64,000 bases of DNA, taken from contig NZ_CP008887.1 in NCBI RefSeq assembly GCF_000769655.1, positions 1,922,001 to 1,986,000 of the forward strand, read 5' to 3'. This DNA is from Thermococcus eurythermalis (GTDB lineage Archaea > Methanobacteriota_B > Thermococci > Thermococcales > Thermococcaceae). A model generated the notes under the pieces. The model was given only the letters and a program-made list of their open reading frames with translations. It did no database searches and was not told the DNA's origin. Positions 19,480-27,621 of this stretch are shown in pieces (positions within the stretch are counted from its first letter, which is position 1; every line of letters begins with the position of its first letter). Both the position numbers and the translations under genes were made by a program.

Positions 19480-19917
19480 ATGAAGGGTTCCTACTTCCTC
19501 ATAATCAGGCTCGATAGGGAGAAGGTGATACGGACAAAGGGAAGAGCCTTCGAGCTCAGGCCCGGTTACTACGTTTACGTTGGTTCGGCCATGAACTCCC
19601 TCGAAAAGCGCGTCGCGAGGCATTTCCGGAAGGAGAAAAAGCTTCACTGGCACATAGACTACCTCCTAAAGGAGGCGGGGCTTCTGAGGGCGTACCTGAT
19701 TCCCAGCGAGGTCAAGCTTGAGGAGAAGCTCTCGCTGGAAGTTTCCCGCTTCGGCGAGCCCGTTCCAGGCTTTGGGGCCGGGGACGTTAAGGTTGGCACG
19801 AACCTCTACCGCTTTGATGACGAGCCGGACGGGACTCTAGAGGGAATCCTTAAGGGAATGGGCCTGGACTGGAAAACCGTTAAAAGCGATGAAGAAATAA
19901 CGGAAATACGGTGGTAG
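19480..19917 (+). CDS. DUF123 / GIY-YIG-like protein
   Basis: A 145-residue protein of the DUF123 family, a GIY-YIG-related domain found alone or fused to endonuclease III in archaea. The GIY-YIG equivalent is PGYYVYVGSAMNSLEKRVARH (YYVYVG core, about residues 28-33), followed by HWHIDYLL. Start at ATG 19480, about 22 nt after a TATA (GTTTATAAAC, 19449-19458); a GTG at 19465 is less likely. The nuclease residues are only partly kept in this family, and activity is unknown. It is followed within 1 nt by a toxin-antitoxin-like pair. Confidence 0.8.
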   Translation: MKGSYFLIIRLDREKVIRTKGRAFELRPGYYVYVGSAMNSLEKRVARHFRKEKKLHWHIDYLLKEAGLLRAYLIPSEVKLEEKLSLEVSRFGEPVPGFGAGDVKVGTNLYRFDDEPDGTLEGILKGMGLDWKTVKSDEEITEIRW

Positions 19918-19918
19918 T

Positions 19919-20122
19919 ATGGGAACTGTCATCGAGGCCGTCTACGACGGCAAGACGTTCAGACCCCTAAAGAAGGTTAACCTCCCCAAGGGGGCAAAAG
20001 TTAGGGTCATCGTGGGCGAGACGATATGGGACCTGCTTGAAGAGATTGAGGGAATCCCCGTCGAGGCAAACGTCGAGGAAGTGCTTGATGATGTCAGGGG
20101 GAGGAAAAGGGTTCGTTATTGA
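19919..20122 (+). CDS. AF2212-type (DUF104) antitoxin-like protein
   Basis: A 67-residue protein beginning with the family string VIEAVYDGKTFRPLKKV, then a short beta region (KGAKVRVIVGE) and a C-terminal helix of the type that wraps around a PIN toxin. It overlaps the downstream PIN gene by 32 nt, the classic antitoxin-first order. It starts 1 nt after the DUF123 stop, with GGTGGT as ribosome site. Toxin-antitoxin function is inferred from family and order. Confidence 0.8.
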   Translation: MGTVIEAVYDGKTFRPLKKVNLPKGAKVRVIVGETIWDLLEEIEGIPVEANVEEVLDDVRGRKRVRY

Positions 20123-20573
20123 CACCAACGTCATAGTGGGGGCCTTCTTTTATGGAAAGGACTATCCTCAAGTTAAAAGCAGAGAAGCCCTTCTCAAGAA
20201 ATGCAGACTAGTGCTCGGCCTGTTAAAGGAAAAAAACGTTGCAGTCCCCAGAGTAGCCGTCGTTGAAGTTATAAGTGTTGTGAAAAGGATAACAGGAGAC
20301 ATAACCCTGGCTGTTAGGCTTGGAAACGCCGTTGAAACGTCGTTTGAAGTGGTCTCAGAGGATAAAATCTATGAAACTGCCAAGGAAACAGCCTCCATCG
20401 TCGCACCTTCTGGATTCGATACATATTTTCTGGCCCTTGCCCTTGCGAGAGGCTACCGCCTGATAACCCGCGACAAAGCACTCTGCACACATTCAAAGAA
20501 TTTGGGTGTCCCCTGCCTCTTAATTGAAGAATCAACTGACGACGACACGATTAAAGAATTTTTGGAGGGATAA
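20091..20573 (+). CDS. PIN-domain ribonuclease toxin (VapC-like)
   Basis: A 160-residue PIN domain. Conserved acidic residues are visible in FVIDTNVIVGAF (first Asp), VPRVAVVEVISV (Glu) and APSGFDTYFLALALARG with LITRDKAL (later Asps), which coordinate Mg2+ for RNA cleavage. ATG 20088 or 20091 are both possible starts. The gene overlaps its presumed antitoxin by 32 nt. It is followed by the GGGP synthase gene 2 nt later, so the pair sits inside a housekeeping transcript. RNA target unknown. Confidence 0.85.
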   Translation: MSGGGKGFVIDTNVIVGAFFYGKDYPQVKSREALLKKCRLVLGLLKEKNVAVPRVAVVEVISVVKRITGDITLAVRLGNAVETSFEVVSEDKIYETAKETASIVAPSGFDTYFLALALARGYRLITRDKALCTHSKNLGVPCLLIEESTDDDTIKEFLEG

Positions 20574-20575
20574 AG

Positions 20576-21334
20576 ATGCTCGAAATAGGTAAGGTTGAGC
20601 GCTACATTCACGAGAAGCTGAAAAATGAGAAGCTCCACTTCGTCCTCCTCGACCCCGACGACGTCCCGCCGGGGACAGCCGGTAAAATAGCCGAGATGAG
20701 CGAAGAAATTGGCGTTGATGCAATAATGGTCGGCGGCTCGACTGGGGCAGAAGGTGAAGTGCTCGACGGAGTTGTTAAAGCAATAAAGGAGTCCTCAGGC
20801 CTGCCGGTTATCCTCTTCCCAGGCTCGCACGGCGGGATAAGCAAGTACGCGGACGCGATATTCTTCATGAGCCTCCTCAACTCAAGAAACCCATTCTTCA
20901 TAACTGGCTCTCAGGCATTGGGGGCCTTTACGGTCAAGCGCTACGGCATAGAGCCTATTCCGATGGCGTACCTCATCATCGAGCCCGGAGAGACCGTCGG
21001 CTGGGTCGGCGATGCGAAGCCGATACCGAGGCACAAGCCGAAGATCGCCGCCGCGTACGCCTTAGCCGGCCAGTACCTTGGCATGCGCCTCGTTTACCTT
21101 GAAGCGGGTAGTGGGGCACCGCAGCCCGTTCCGCCCGAGATGATTGCCCTCGTTAAGCGCGTTATAGACGTCCCACTCATCGTTGGCGGTGGAATAAGGA
21201 CGAAGGAGCAGGCAAGGCAGGCCGTCGAGGCCGGAGCGGACATCATCGTCACCGGAACAGCAATAGAGAAAGCCGGTTCAATTGAGAAAGCGAAGGAGAA
21301 GCTGGAGGAGCTGAACTCAGGGGTTAAGGGATAA
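20576..21334 (+). CDS. Geranylgeranylglyceryl phosphate synthase
   Basis: Forms the first ether bond of archaeal lipids by joining geranylgeranyl-PP to glycerol-1-phosphate. The 252-residue TIM barrel shows LLDPDDVPPG near the N-terminus (metal/phosphate binding), MVGGSTGAEGE, LFPGSHGGISK, YLEAGSGAPQPVPPEM and IVGGGIRTKEQA (phosphate-binding loops) and a C-terminal IIVTGTAIEK. The length and motif order are those of group II GGGPS. It starts with ATG at 20576, immediately after the PIN toxin gene. Confidence 0.95.
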   Translation: MLEIGKVERYIHEKLKNEKLHFVLLDPDDVPPGTAGKIAEMSEEIGVDAIMVGGSTGAEGEVLDGVVKAIKESSGLPVILFPGSHGGISKYADAIFFMSLLNSRNPFFITGSQALGAFTVKRYGIEPIPMAYLIIEPGETVGWVGDAKPIPRHKPKIAAAYALAGQYLGMRLVYLEAGSGAPQPVPPEMIALVKRVIDVPLIVGGGIRTKEQARQAVEAGADIIVTGTAIEKAGSIEKAKEKLEELNSGVKG

Positions 21335-21419
21335 TCGTTTTCTTCCACTTTCATCTCACAGGACACAATAAGAAAAGCCGACTTACTTCCATAAAGGACG
21401 AGGCTTGAAAAGAGAAACG

Positions 21420-21653
21420 TCAGGCCTCGGAGAGCACCTTGAAGGATATCTTTCCTTCTTTTACAAGCTTCTTAAGCTCCTGAGCGAGGTCTATGCCCCC
21501 CACAAGCTCCATCTTGATCTCGGACATACCCCTCGCGTCGGGCGGGTGGAAGTGTATGTCCCTAATCCTGCCCGACACCTTGGATAGAAGACGGCCTAAA
21601 ATGTTCCCCCTTTCACGGTAGGGGATTTTGAGGTCCACTTCAAGGATTTGCAT
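21420..21653 (-). CDS. Small conserved hypothetical protein
   Basis: A 77-residue alpha/beta protein starting MQILEVDLKIPYRERGNI at ATG 21653 behind GGTGAT. The pattern of two beta-alpha-beta halves (ILEVDLKIP; IRDIHFHPP; EIKMELVGG) looks like a ferredoxin-like or ACT-like fold, but I recognise no family. No catalytic residues can be named. It is isolated, with an AT-rich upstream region carrying its own promoter. The 85 nt between it and GGGPS hold nothing I can identify. Confidence 0.7.
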   Translation of the reverse strand: MQILEVDLKIPYRERGNILGRLLSKVSGRIRDIHFHPPDARGMSEIKMELVGGIDLAQELKKLVKEGKISFKVLSEA

Positions 21654-21812
21654 ATTCATCACCGTTTTATTATTAGAAAAAAGTCCTATAAAACCTTTTT
21701 CATGAGCGAGAATTATCGTTCTTCGCCAAAAATATTCCCGACAGTTATCGAAAACGGCAAGCCTTCGGTAAAGTTTTTATCATAACGTTTCCATTATTCT
21801 CTGGTGGTACCT

Positions 21813-22658
21813 ATGAGAGCGTTTATCTCCCTCGACCTTGAGGGGCTCCCACACGTCGTCAGCAGGGAGCACCTCTTCGTGAAGGGCGCCCTCTATGCGG
21901 AGGCCAGGAAGATAGCGACGGAAGTTGTGATGGCCGTCGCGAGCACACTCCACGACGAGCTTGGTGTTGATGAGATCGTCGTAGCAGACAGCCACGGGCC
22001 GATGGTGAACATCATCGTGGAGGAAATGCCCGGATACGTCCGGCTGGTAAGGGGCTTCCCGAGGCCCCTAAGCATGGTCGCCGGAGGAAAGGGCGCGGAC
22101 TTCGCGATGTTCCTCGGGTACCACACCAAAGCCGGAACCGCAGGCGCGACCTTCGACCACACCTACAGCGGGGCCACCGTTGACAGGCTTGAGGTGAACG
22201 GGGTCGAGGTCAGCGAGACAATCCTCAACGCATACCTGCTCGGAGAGTGGGGCGTCCCCGTTGCCATGGTCGCCGGGGACAAAGCGTTGATAGAGACCGA
22301 CGTTAAGAACCACCTCCCGTGGGCCGTTGGCGTCCCGATAAAGGAGAGCTTCGGCAGGTATTCGGCAGTGAGCCCTGGAATGGAGGGAATAAAGAAGCTT
22401 CTCCGCGAGGGAACCATTGAGGCATTCAGGCGCCTCGAGCGCGGAGAGGTTAAGCCGCTGAAGACCAAAACGCCGGTCGAGGTCAAGCTCCGCTTCCTCA
22501 ACAGCGCCCACGCGGAAGTCGCCGGGCTGTTGCCCTTCGTCGAGAGGCTCGACGGAAAGACCGTCCGCTTTGAAGCAAAGAGCGTCGAAGAGGCCTACAA
22601 GACCTTTGAGGTCCTCGTGTTCGCGGCCGCGGGCGTCACCTCGATAGTGAACCGCTAA
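21813..22658 (+). CDS. M55-family D-aminopeptidase (DppA-like)
   Basis: Zinc peptidase of the DppA family, 281 residues, expected to form a decamer and to release N-terminal D-amino acids. The family start SLDLEGLPHVV carries the Asp and Glu zinc ligands; further candidates are in MVAGGKGADFAMFLGYHTK (GYH histidine) and VNGVEVSE. Start at ATG 21813 after CTGGTGG; a GTG 9 nt upstream is possible. A TATA-like AAGTTTTTATC lies near 21772. It is transcribed alone; substrate in this organism is unknown. Confidence 0.88.
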   Translation: MRAFISLDLEGLPHVVSREHLFVKGALYAEARKIATEVVMAVASTLHDELGVDEIVVADSHGPMVNIIVEEMPGYVRLVRGFPRPLSMVAGGKGADFAMFLGYHTKAGTAGATFDHTYSGATVDRLEVNGVEVSETILNAYLLGEWGVPVAMVAGDKALIETDVKNHLPWAVGVPIKESFGRYSAVSPGMEGIKKLLREGTIEAFRRLERGEVKPLKTKTPVEVKLRFLNSAHAEVAGLLPFVERLDGKTVRFEAKSVEEAYKTFEVLVFAAAGVTSIVNR

Positions 22659-22686
22659 CGATTTAAGCCCGCCCTCGAAATTAAGA

Positions 22687-22758
22687 GTGCCCCCGGGAAA
22701 CCGCGGGGGATGAGCGCCTCGGCGAGCCGTGATTCCCCTTCGCTCCCCGGGGGCACAT
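22687..22758 (+). ncRNA. Candidate H/ACA-box guide sRNA (K-turn type)
   Basis: In the 300-nt gap after the M55 gene lies a strongly structured, GC-rich stretch. A 9-bp basal stem (22689-22697 with 22746-22754) is followed directly by ACA at 22755-22757. Above it an internal loop (AAACCGC / TTCGCTC) forms a pseudouridylation-pocket shape. An upper GGGG/CCCC stem then carries a K-turn-like ATGA...GTGA pair and a GC-rich cap. This is the layout of archaeal H/ACA sRNAs. The pocket strands imply a target of form AGCGAA-UN-GCGGUU. A plain terminator would not explain the ACA box or the K-turn. Confidence 0.7.
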
Positions 22759-22919
22759 CCTTCACCCTCTTCTGGAGAGCGCGATGTCATACTTCAGACA
22801 GCCGGCCCAAATTAGACCTCCGCTGACAGAGCTTAATCCCAATGTATGTGAAAGTTCATTCAAGTTAACAAATGGGCTTAACTATCCTTATCTCGTCAAC
22901 TATATCCTTTTTCGAAGAC

Positions 22920-22928
22920 CTTATATCC
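22920..22928 (+). promoter_or_regulatory. TATA box of the AOR-family gene
   Basis: CTTATATCC lies 32 nt upstream of the ATG at 22960, with GAGGTGAT as the ribosome site in between. It gives a short leader and separates this transcript from the upstream sRNA. Confidence 0.6.
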
Positions 22929-22959
22929 TCCGAGCCGAAAATTCTTCGAGGTGATATTG

Positions 22960-24861
22960 ATGGAAGCCAAGGGTGGCTATTGGGGAAAGATTCTGAGGGT
23001 CAACCTGACGACAGGAGAGATTAAGGTCGAGCCTCTCCCGGAGGAGTTCCCGAGGAAGTACCTCGGCGGCGTTGGATTTGGAACGAGACTTCTCTACGAC
23101 GAGGTTCCCGCAAAGGTAGACCCCCTCGGACCTGAGAACAAGATGATTATAACCCCTGGTCTCTTCGTTGCCACGGGAATCGGAACCGGCTCAAAGACAG
23201 CGTTCAACTTCAAGAGCCCGCTCACCGGCGGTTACGGCAGAGCGATGGCAGGAGCGAAGATGGGTGAGGAGCTTAAGAAGGCCGGCTACGACGTCCTCAT
23301 TATCGAGGGCAAGAGCGAGGAGCCCGTTCTTCTCGTGATTGAAGACGATGACGTTAAGCTCGTCCCGGCCAAGGAGTACTGGGGCCTCACCACCGGCGAG
23401 GCAAGGAAGAAGGCTAAGGAGGAGTATCCGGGCTTCGCCACCGCTTTCATTGGCCCCGCTGGAGAGAACCTCAGCCTCATCTCAATCATAGACACCGACG
23501 AGAGGCAGGCCGCTCGCGGTGGCCCTGGTGCAGTTCTCGGAAGCAAGAAGCTCAAGGGAATCCTCGTCAAGGGAACCAAGAAGGTACCGATTGCCGAGCC
23601 TGAGAAGCTCCGCGAGCTCATCAAGAAGTGGGCGCTCGTCTTCAAGGACCACCCCGCGACCAAGGCGGACATGGAGTACGGAAGCGGTGAGTTCCTCGAC
23701 TGGATGAACAGGGAGAGGGGAACCTTCCCGACCAGGAACTGGCAGATGGGCTTCTTCAAGAAGGCCTACGAGAAGGCCAAGGAGGAGGGCAGGGAGCACA
23801 TAGGCCTTGACCCGTACTTCTGGGCACCGAAGTACCGCGCCGGCAGGAGGCCGTGCCCGCTCTGTAACAAGCCGTGCAGCCAGTACGTCAAAGTCGAGAG
23901 CGAGAAGTGGGGCACCTTCATGGTGGACGGTCCCGAGTACGAGACCCTCTACTCCTTCGGCGGAGTCCTTGAGCTCGACGACTTCGAGACCGTCGCGTAT
24001 CTCAACTACCTCGCTGACGAGCTCGGTCTCGACACGATTTCAGCGGGTGTCACCATCGCCTGGGCCATGGAGGCCTACGAGCGTGGACTTCTCACCAAGG
24101 AAGAGGCGGACGGCCTCGAGCTGACCTTTGGAAACGGCGAGGCCGCTGTGGAGGCGCTCAAGAAGATGGCCTACCGCGAGGGTAACCTCGGAAAGCTTCT
24201 CGCCGACGGTGTCAAGAGGGCAAGCGAGAGGCTCGGCAGGGGAAGCGAGAAGTTTGCGCTCCACGTCAAGGGCATGGAGCCCCCAGCGTACGACGTCAGG
24301 GGAATCAAGGGAATGGCTCTCGCCTTCGCGGCCAACGTCCGCGGTGCCGACCACCTCACGAGCGGTGCCTACGGAACCGAGCTCGTTGGCAAGTGGTGGA
24401 AGTTCGAGGGCGTTGACAGGACCAAGGGCGAGAACAAGGGATTCGAGATTGCCTTCCACGAGAACCTCATGGCAATCTACGATGCAACGGGAACGTGCAA
24501 GTTCTCAAGGCACATGTACTTCCTTGAGGGCTTCCCAGATCTCGTCGAGGCTGTCACAGGCATGAACATCGGCGAGGCCGAGCTGATGGTCATCGGCGAG
24601 AGGATAATGAACATCGCTCGCGCCTTCAACGTCCGCGAGGGCTTCACCAGGAAGGACGACACGCTCCCGTACAGGATTATGTGGGAGCCGATTCCTGAGG
24701 GCCCGAGCAAGGGCCTCCACGTCCCGCCATGGGAGCTCGACAGGATGCTTGACGAGTACTACCAGGCTCGCGGATGGAGCAGGGACGGAATCCCGACCAA
24801 GGCCAAGCTTATGGCCCTCGACCTGCCGGACATCGCGGACGACATTGGAGCGGGAATCTGA
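22960..24861 (+). CDS. Tungsten-containing aldehyde:ferredoxin oxidoreductase family enzyme
   Basis: A 633-residue AOR-family enzyme that would oxidise an aldehyde or related substrate with ferredoxin as acceptor, using a tungsto-bispterin and one [4Fe-4S] cluster. N-terminal GGYWGKILRVNLTTGEIKV is typical. Cluster cysteines are visible as CPLCNKPC (about residues 303-310) and a distal GTCKFSRH (about 510). Pterin-binding strings include ERQAARGGPGAVLGSKKLKG and TISAGVTIAWAMEAYERG. It is longer than AOR and FOR and is clearly not GAPOR; it could be one of the WOR-type paralogues. Substrate cannot be read from sequence. Confidence 0.9.
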   Translation: MEAKGGYWGKILRVNLTTGEIKVEPLPEEFPRKYLGGVGFGTRLLYDEVPAKVDPLGPENKMIITPGLFVATGIGTGSKTAFNFKSPLTGGYGRAMAGAKMGEELKKAGYDVLIIEGKSEEPVLLVIEDDDVKLVPAKEYWGLTTGEARKKAKEEYPGFATAFIGPAGENLSLISIIDTDERQAARGGPGAVLGSKKLKGILVKGTKKVPIAEPEKLRELIKKWALVFKDHPATKADMEYGSGEFLDWMNRERGTFPTRNWQMGFFKKAYEKAKEEGREHIGLDPYFWAPKYRAGRRPCPLCNKPCSQYVKVESEKWGTFMVDGPEYETLYSFGGVLELDDFETVAYLNYLADELGLDTISAGVTIAWAMEAYERGLLTKEEADGLELTFGNGEAAVEALKKMAYREGNLGKLLADGVKRASERLGRGSEKFALHVKGMEPPAYDVRGIKGMALAFAANVRGADHLTSGAYGTELVGKWWKFEGVDRTKGENKGFEIAFHENLMAIYDATGTCKFSRHMYFLEGFPDLVEAVTGMNIGEAELMVIGERIMNIARAFNVREGFTRKDDTLPYRIMWEPIPEGPSKGLHVPPWELDRMLDEYYQARGWSRDGIPTKAKLMALDLPDIADDIGAGI

Positions 24862-24903
24862 AGGTTTTTATCCCCTCCCTTCTTATTCTTCCCGGTGAGC
24901 AAA

Positions 24904-25056
24904 ATGGACGAGAGGCTCAAGGCCTGCAAGAACTGCCGCTGGTTCGGGCCGATTGACTCCTACTTTCTGACCTACGGGATGTGCAGGAAGCACATGAAGA
25001 CCGTCCACATGAACTTCGTCTGCGACGACTGGGAGCCGTTATGGGGAGAGCGCTAA
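24904..25056 (+). CDS. 50-residue four-cysteine protein
   Basis: A short complete frame with ATG at 24904 preceded by a TATA element (AGGTTTTTATCC, about 24865) and a plausible GGTGAG site. The peptide has four cysteines in CKNCRWFGP, GMCRKH and FVCDDWEP, a spacing fit for zinc or an iron-sulfur centre. It lies 42 nt after the tungsten enzyme and overlaps the 3' end of the convergent ATPase gene by 18 nt. Function unknown. Confidence 0.7.
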   Translation: MDERLKACKNCRWFGPIDSYFLTYGMCRKHMKTVHMNFVCDDWEPLWGER

Positions 25057-26268
25057 AGCGTCCCTCCAGTCGAAGACCCTTGCGTTCTCGGGCTCTCTTG
25101 GGAGAATGCTCCTGTCCGGGACGACGAAGAGGTTAACCTCAGCCCCAGCGCTCTCAAATTTGTTTTCAGCCTTTCTAATGTCCCGCTCTTTAAGCTTCTC
25201 CTTCCACTTGACCTCGGCGACCAAGTAAAGCTTCCTGTTCTTCACGAGGGCAACGTCGAGCTCAAGCTCAGGCTTCTCAATCCTAACGGGCTGAAGGCCG
25301 TAGTGCTGAGAGAGGAGCCGTTCAAAGAACACCTCCACATAGTTGGGCAGTTTTTCCTCCAGCAATCTGCGGACGGTTTTTTGAGGTAGACCAGTCTCGA
25401 AGAAACCGTACTTTGCGTTCAGATAGTACGCGAAGTCCACAAGGGGTGATACGTGGCGGTAGCGGTAGACCCTTCTCCTCTTTCCGAAGACCGGGATTCT
25501 CTCAAGCAATCCCATTCCAGCGAGGGTTTCGAGGTATGGTGCAACGGCTCCTGGAGAAGCGTTCTCCATCAATCCCCGAGAAGATAGCTCCCCCACTATT
25601 TCCCCCGTGCTTACCTTTCCCCCGGCAACGGCTTCGAGGATTGCCCAGTATCTCTTGGTAAGCTCGCGCTCCTCCTCAGTGAATATTTCACCCACGAGGC
25701 CGGGAACGTAGTCCTTGAGAACGGTACCGAGGACGTCAAAGGTTTCGACGCCGTAGGATTCCACCGTAGGGGTGAGCCACGGTTCCTGAACGAGAACGGC
25801 GAGCTCTACGAGGGGCTTGCCTTCAAAACCAATGGAGTGAACGAACTTCAGGGCGTCAGAAGGCCTGACGAGGCCAACCTCATGGGCGTGGAAGAGGCCC
25901 AGCAACGGACTGCTCTCCCCGAGGAACTTCTTGAAGTAGTGTCTCGTCGAGGTTATGAGGGTCAGTTCACCCTTTCCAGACAGGCCCTGGAGAAGCGAGA
26001 AGAACGGTTCCCCGAGGCGGTGAAACTCGTCAACGACTATCCGGCCTGTTTGGAGGAGGAGCGGAAGAAACTTCATGAATTCGTCAAGGGTCATTCTCTC
26101 CCCGTTCTCGACATCAATGAGCTCCGAGCCCCTCGTAACGATGAAATACCTCGCGTACTTACTCTTCTCGCGGACGTAGAACGTCTTTCCCGTCTTTCTG
26201 CGCCCGTAGAGGAGCAACCACTTTGCTTTGAGGGCAACGTCGAGTTCGGACCTTTCTATAATAACCAT
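25039..26268 (-). CDS. Archaeal-type AAA ATPase (ATP_Arch/DUF234 family)
   Basis: A 409-residue ATPase of the expanded archaeal family, typical of mobile or accessory contexts. The P-loop is YGRRKTGKTF (about residues 20-29); Walker B RIVVDEFHRLG follows at about 80. The middle has a winged-helix region (LSSRGLMENASPGAVAPYLETL). The C-terminus is a DUF234/PD-(D/E)XK-like domain with LDVALVKNRKLYLVAEVKWKEK split as LDVAL and AEVKW. Start at ATG 26268; ATG 26283 would add five residues. A perfect inverted repeat covers the start region. Cellular role unknown. Confidence 0.88.
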   Translation of the reverse strand: MVIIERSELDVALKAKWLLLYGRRKTGKTFYVREKSKYARYFIVTRGSELIDVENGERMTLDEFMKFLPLLLQTGRIVVDEFHRLGEPFFSLLQGLSGKGELTLITSTRHYFKKFLGESSPLLGLFHAHEVGLVRPSDALKFVHSIGFEGKPLVELAVLVQEPWLTPTVESYGVETFDVLGTVLKDYVPGLVGEIFTEEERELTKRYWAILEAVAGGKVSTGEIVGELSSRGLMENASPGAVAPYLETLAGMGLLERIPVFGKRRRVYRYRHVSPLVDFAYYLNAKYGFFETGLPQKTVRRLLEEKLPNYVEVFFERLLSQHYGLQPVRIEKPELELDVALVKNRKLYLVAEVKWKEKLKERDIRKAENKFESAGAEVNLFVVPDRSILPREPENARVFDWRDALALSP

Positions 26269-26292
26269 TAGTATAACCACCATTATACTAAT
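26267..26292. promoter_or_regulatory. Perfect 10-bp inverted repeat over the ATPase start
   Basis: ATTAGTATAA and TTATACTAAT face each other across CCACCA, exactly at the two possible start codons of the archaeal ATPase gene and about 10 nt downstream of its TATA (CTTTTAAGAA on the minus strand). It can be a repressor operator or an mRNA hairpin that hides the start. Confidence 0.55.
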
Positions 26293-26311
26293 TTTGCCTA
26301 TTCTTAAAAGC

Positions 26312-27157
26312 CTAACGCTTAAACACCCTAACGTCAACGACCACGTGCCAGACGCCGGGGGCGTAGCGCTTGATAATCAGCTCGTTAAGCTTCTCGGCCT
26401 CGTAGCCATATTCTCTCGCTATCCCCCTGAAGGTCGCAAAGGGCTCATCGGGCATCAACCTCTCGGGAACGGTGTTGTGGTAATGGATAATCGCCTCGTC
26501 CTTCGCTATGCTTAAGGCCTTCGGTATGAACTCGGCAGTCTTCACGACGTAGCCCATCAAAACCCTGTCGGCTATGTTTTCAGCAGGAAAGTTGCGGTTG
26601 TCGATGTTGTAGGGCGTCATCAGGTCCTGGACGTTGTTCAGCCAGATGCTTTCCACCAAAAAGCGGAATGTGTAGGGGTCCTTTTCAATCGCTATGACCC
26701 TCGCCCCCTTGTGGACGGCCATAGGGAGGCTTAGATGGCCTATTCCCGCGAACATGTCAACGACCAGCTCGCCCGGTCTCGCCACCTCCGCCATTCTGAC
26801 GCGCTCCTTGACGTTGGCCGGTGAGAACATGACCTTCGCCACGTCAAGCTTGTATTTGACGCCGTTCTCAACGTGAACGGTAACGGTGTCCCCGCCGTAG
26901 AGAACCTCGTAGTCCGGCTTCCTGGTTTCGCCGTGTATGTGGCCCTTCCTGAGGACGGTTTTAACGCCTAAAACTTCCGCGTAAACCTCGGCTATCCTGT
27001 GTTTATAGGGCTCAAGCTCCGGCCGGAGGGGCAGAATCAGGACGTCGCCAATCTGGACCCAGTGCTTGGGGAGCAAATTAACCAGCCCGGCCGGAAGCTC
27101 CTTCGAGAGTATCTCCCGTATGCGGGGCTTTATGACCTGGGTTCTCCTTGCGCGCAT
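26312..27157 (-). CDS. taw2: tRNA wybutosine enzyme Taw2 (aminocarboxypropyltransferase)
   Basis: Transfers the 3-amino-3-carboxypropyl group of SAM to 4-demethylwyosine at position 37 of tRNA-Phe. The 281-residue sequence closely follows Pyrococcus PH0793 as I recall it: IKPRIREILSKELP at the N-terminus, VLRKGHIHGETRKPDYE, the class I SAM motif VVDMFAGIGHLSLPMAV and the C-terminal YAPGVWHVVVDVRVF. It resembles Trm5 but has the Taw2-type core. A TTTAAAAACTT element lies upstream near 27190. Its 3' end contains the promoter of the ATPase gene downstream. Confidence 0.93.
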   Translation of the reverse strand: MRARRTQVIKPRIREILSKELPAGLVNLLPKHWVQIGDVLILPLRPELEPYKHRIAEVYAEVLGVKTVLRKGHIHGETRKPDYEVLYGGDTVTVHVENGVKYKLDVAKVMFSPANVKERVRMAEVARPGELVVDMFAGIGHLSLPMAVHKGARVIAIEKDPYTFRFLVESIWLNNVQDLMTPYNIDNRNFPAENIADRVLMGYVVKTAEFIPKALSIAKDEAIIHYHNTVPERLMPDEPFATFRGIAREYGYEAEKLNELIIKRYAPGVWHVVVDVRVFKR

Positions 27158-27240
27158 ATTTCTCCCTTCGTCAAAAAGCGATAAGAAAGCTTTAAAAACT
27201 TAAAGGACGGATTTAAAATGAGAACCATCGGAGGTCGATG

Positions 27241-27579
27241 ATGGATATGGAGGACGAGCCCCCGAGTAGTGGGCTGTTTTCAAGGCTCTTTAAGAGGGAA
27301 GAGGCACTTCTTGAGCAGAGGCTGAGCGAAGAGGCGTACGAGGAATACCGCAGGCTTCTCATGCGGGCCAGGCCCGATGTAAAGGGCTCAAAGCTGGTGC
27401 TCAACCTCGCCGACGGGGTCGTTGAGCTGGACCGGGGGGTATTGAGGGTCAGGGCAAAGAACAAGAAGTCCGCCGAGAAGATTTTGAGGAACCTCCACCA
27501 CTACGAGCAACCCCCGAGCATCTGGCCGGCATACGGGCTTAGCTATTCTATTAAAAGGAAGAGACGTATGGTTCTTTGA
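27241..27579 (+). CDS. Conserved hypothetical protein
   Basis: A 112-residue protein behind a strong GGAGGT site; ATG 27238 or 27241 may be used. The N-terminal half is helical (EEALLEQRLSEEAYEEYRRL), the middle contains a beta segment (KLVLNLADGVVELDRGVLRV), and the basic C-terminus ends SIKRKRRMVL. I recognise no family. It is transcribed divergently from taw2 and is followed 40 nt later by a C/D box sRNA. Confidence 0.65.
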   Translation: MDMEDEPPSSGLFSRLFKREEALLEQRLSEEAYEEYRRLLMRARPDVKGSKLVLNLADGVVELDRGVLRVRAKNKKSAEKILRNLHHYEQPPSIWPAYGLSYSIKRKRRMVL

Positions 27580-27589
27580 GCCAGCGGAA

Positions 27590-27599
27590 GCTTTAAATT
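27590..27599 (+). promoter_or_regulatory. TATA box of the C/D sRNA
   Basis: GCTTTAAATT is centred about 27 nt upstream of the predicted 5' end of the sRNA at 27622, the right distance for transcription to begin there. Confidence 0.55.
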
Positions 27600-27621
27600 C
27601 TTCCCTTCTACCTTCCTTCGC

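Noticed and set aside
22687-22758. The GC-rich hairpin as a simple transcription terminator
   Set aside because: There is no T run after it, and the pocket, K-turn-like element and ACA box fit a guide RNA better.
22960-24861. Calling the tungsten enzyme GAPOR
   Set aside because: GAPOR has a different N-terminus and cluster region; this sequence has the AOR/FOR-type start and cysteine spacing.
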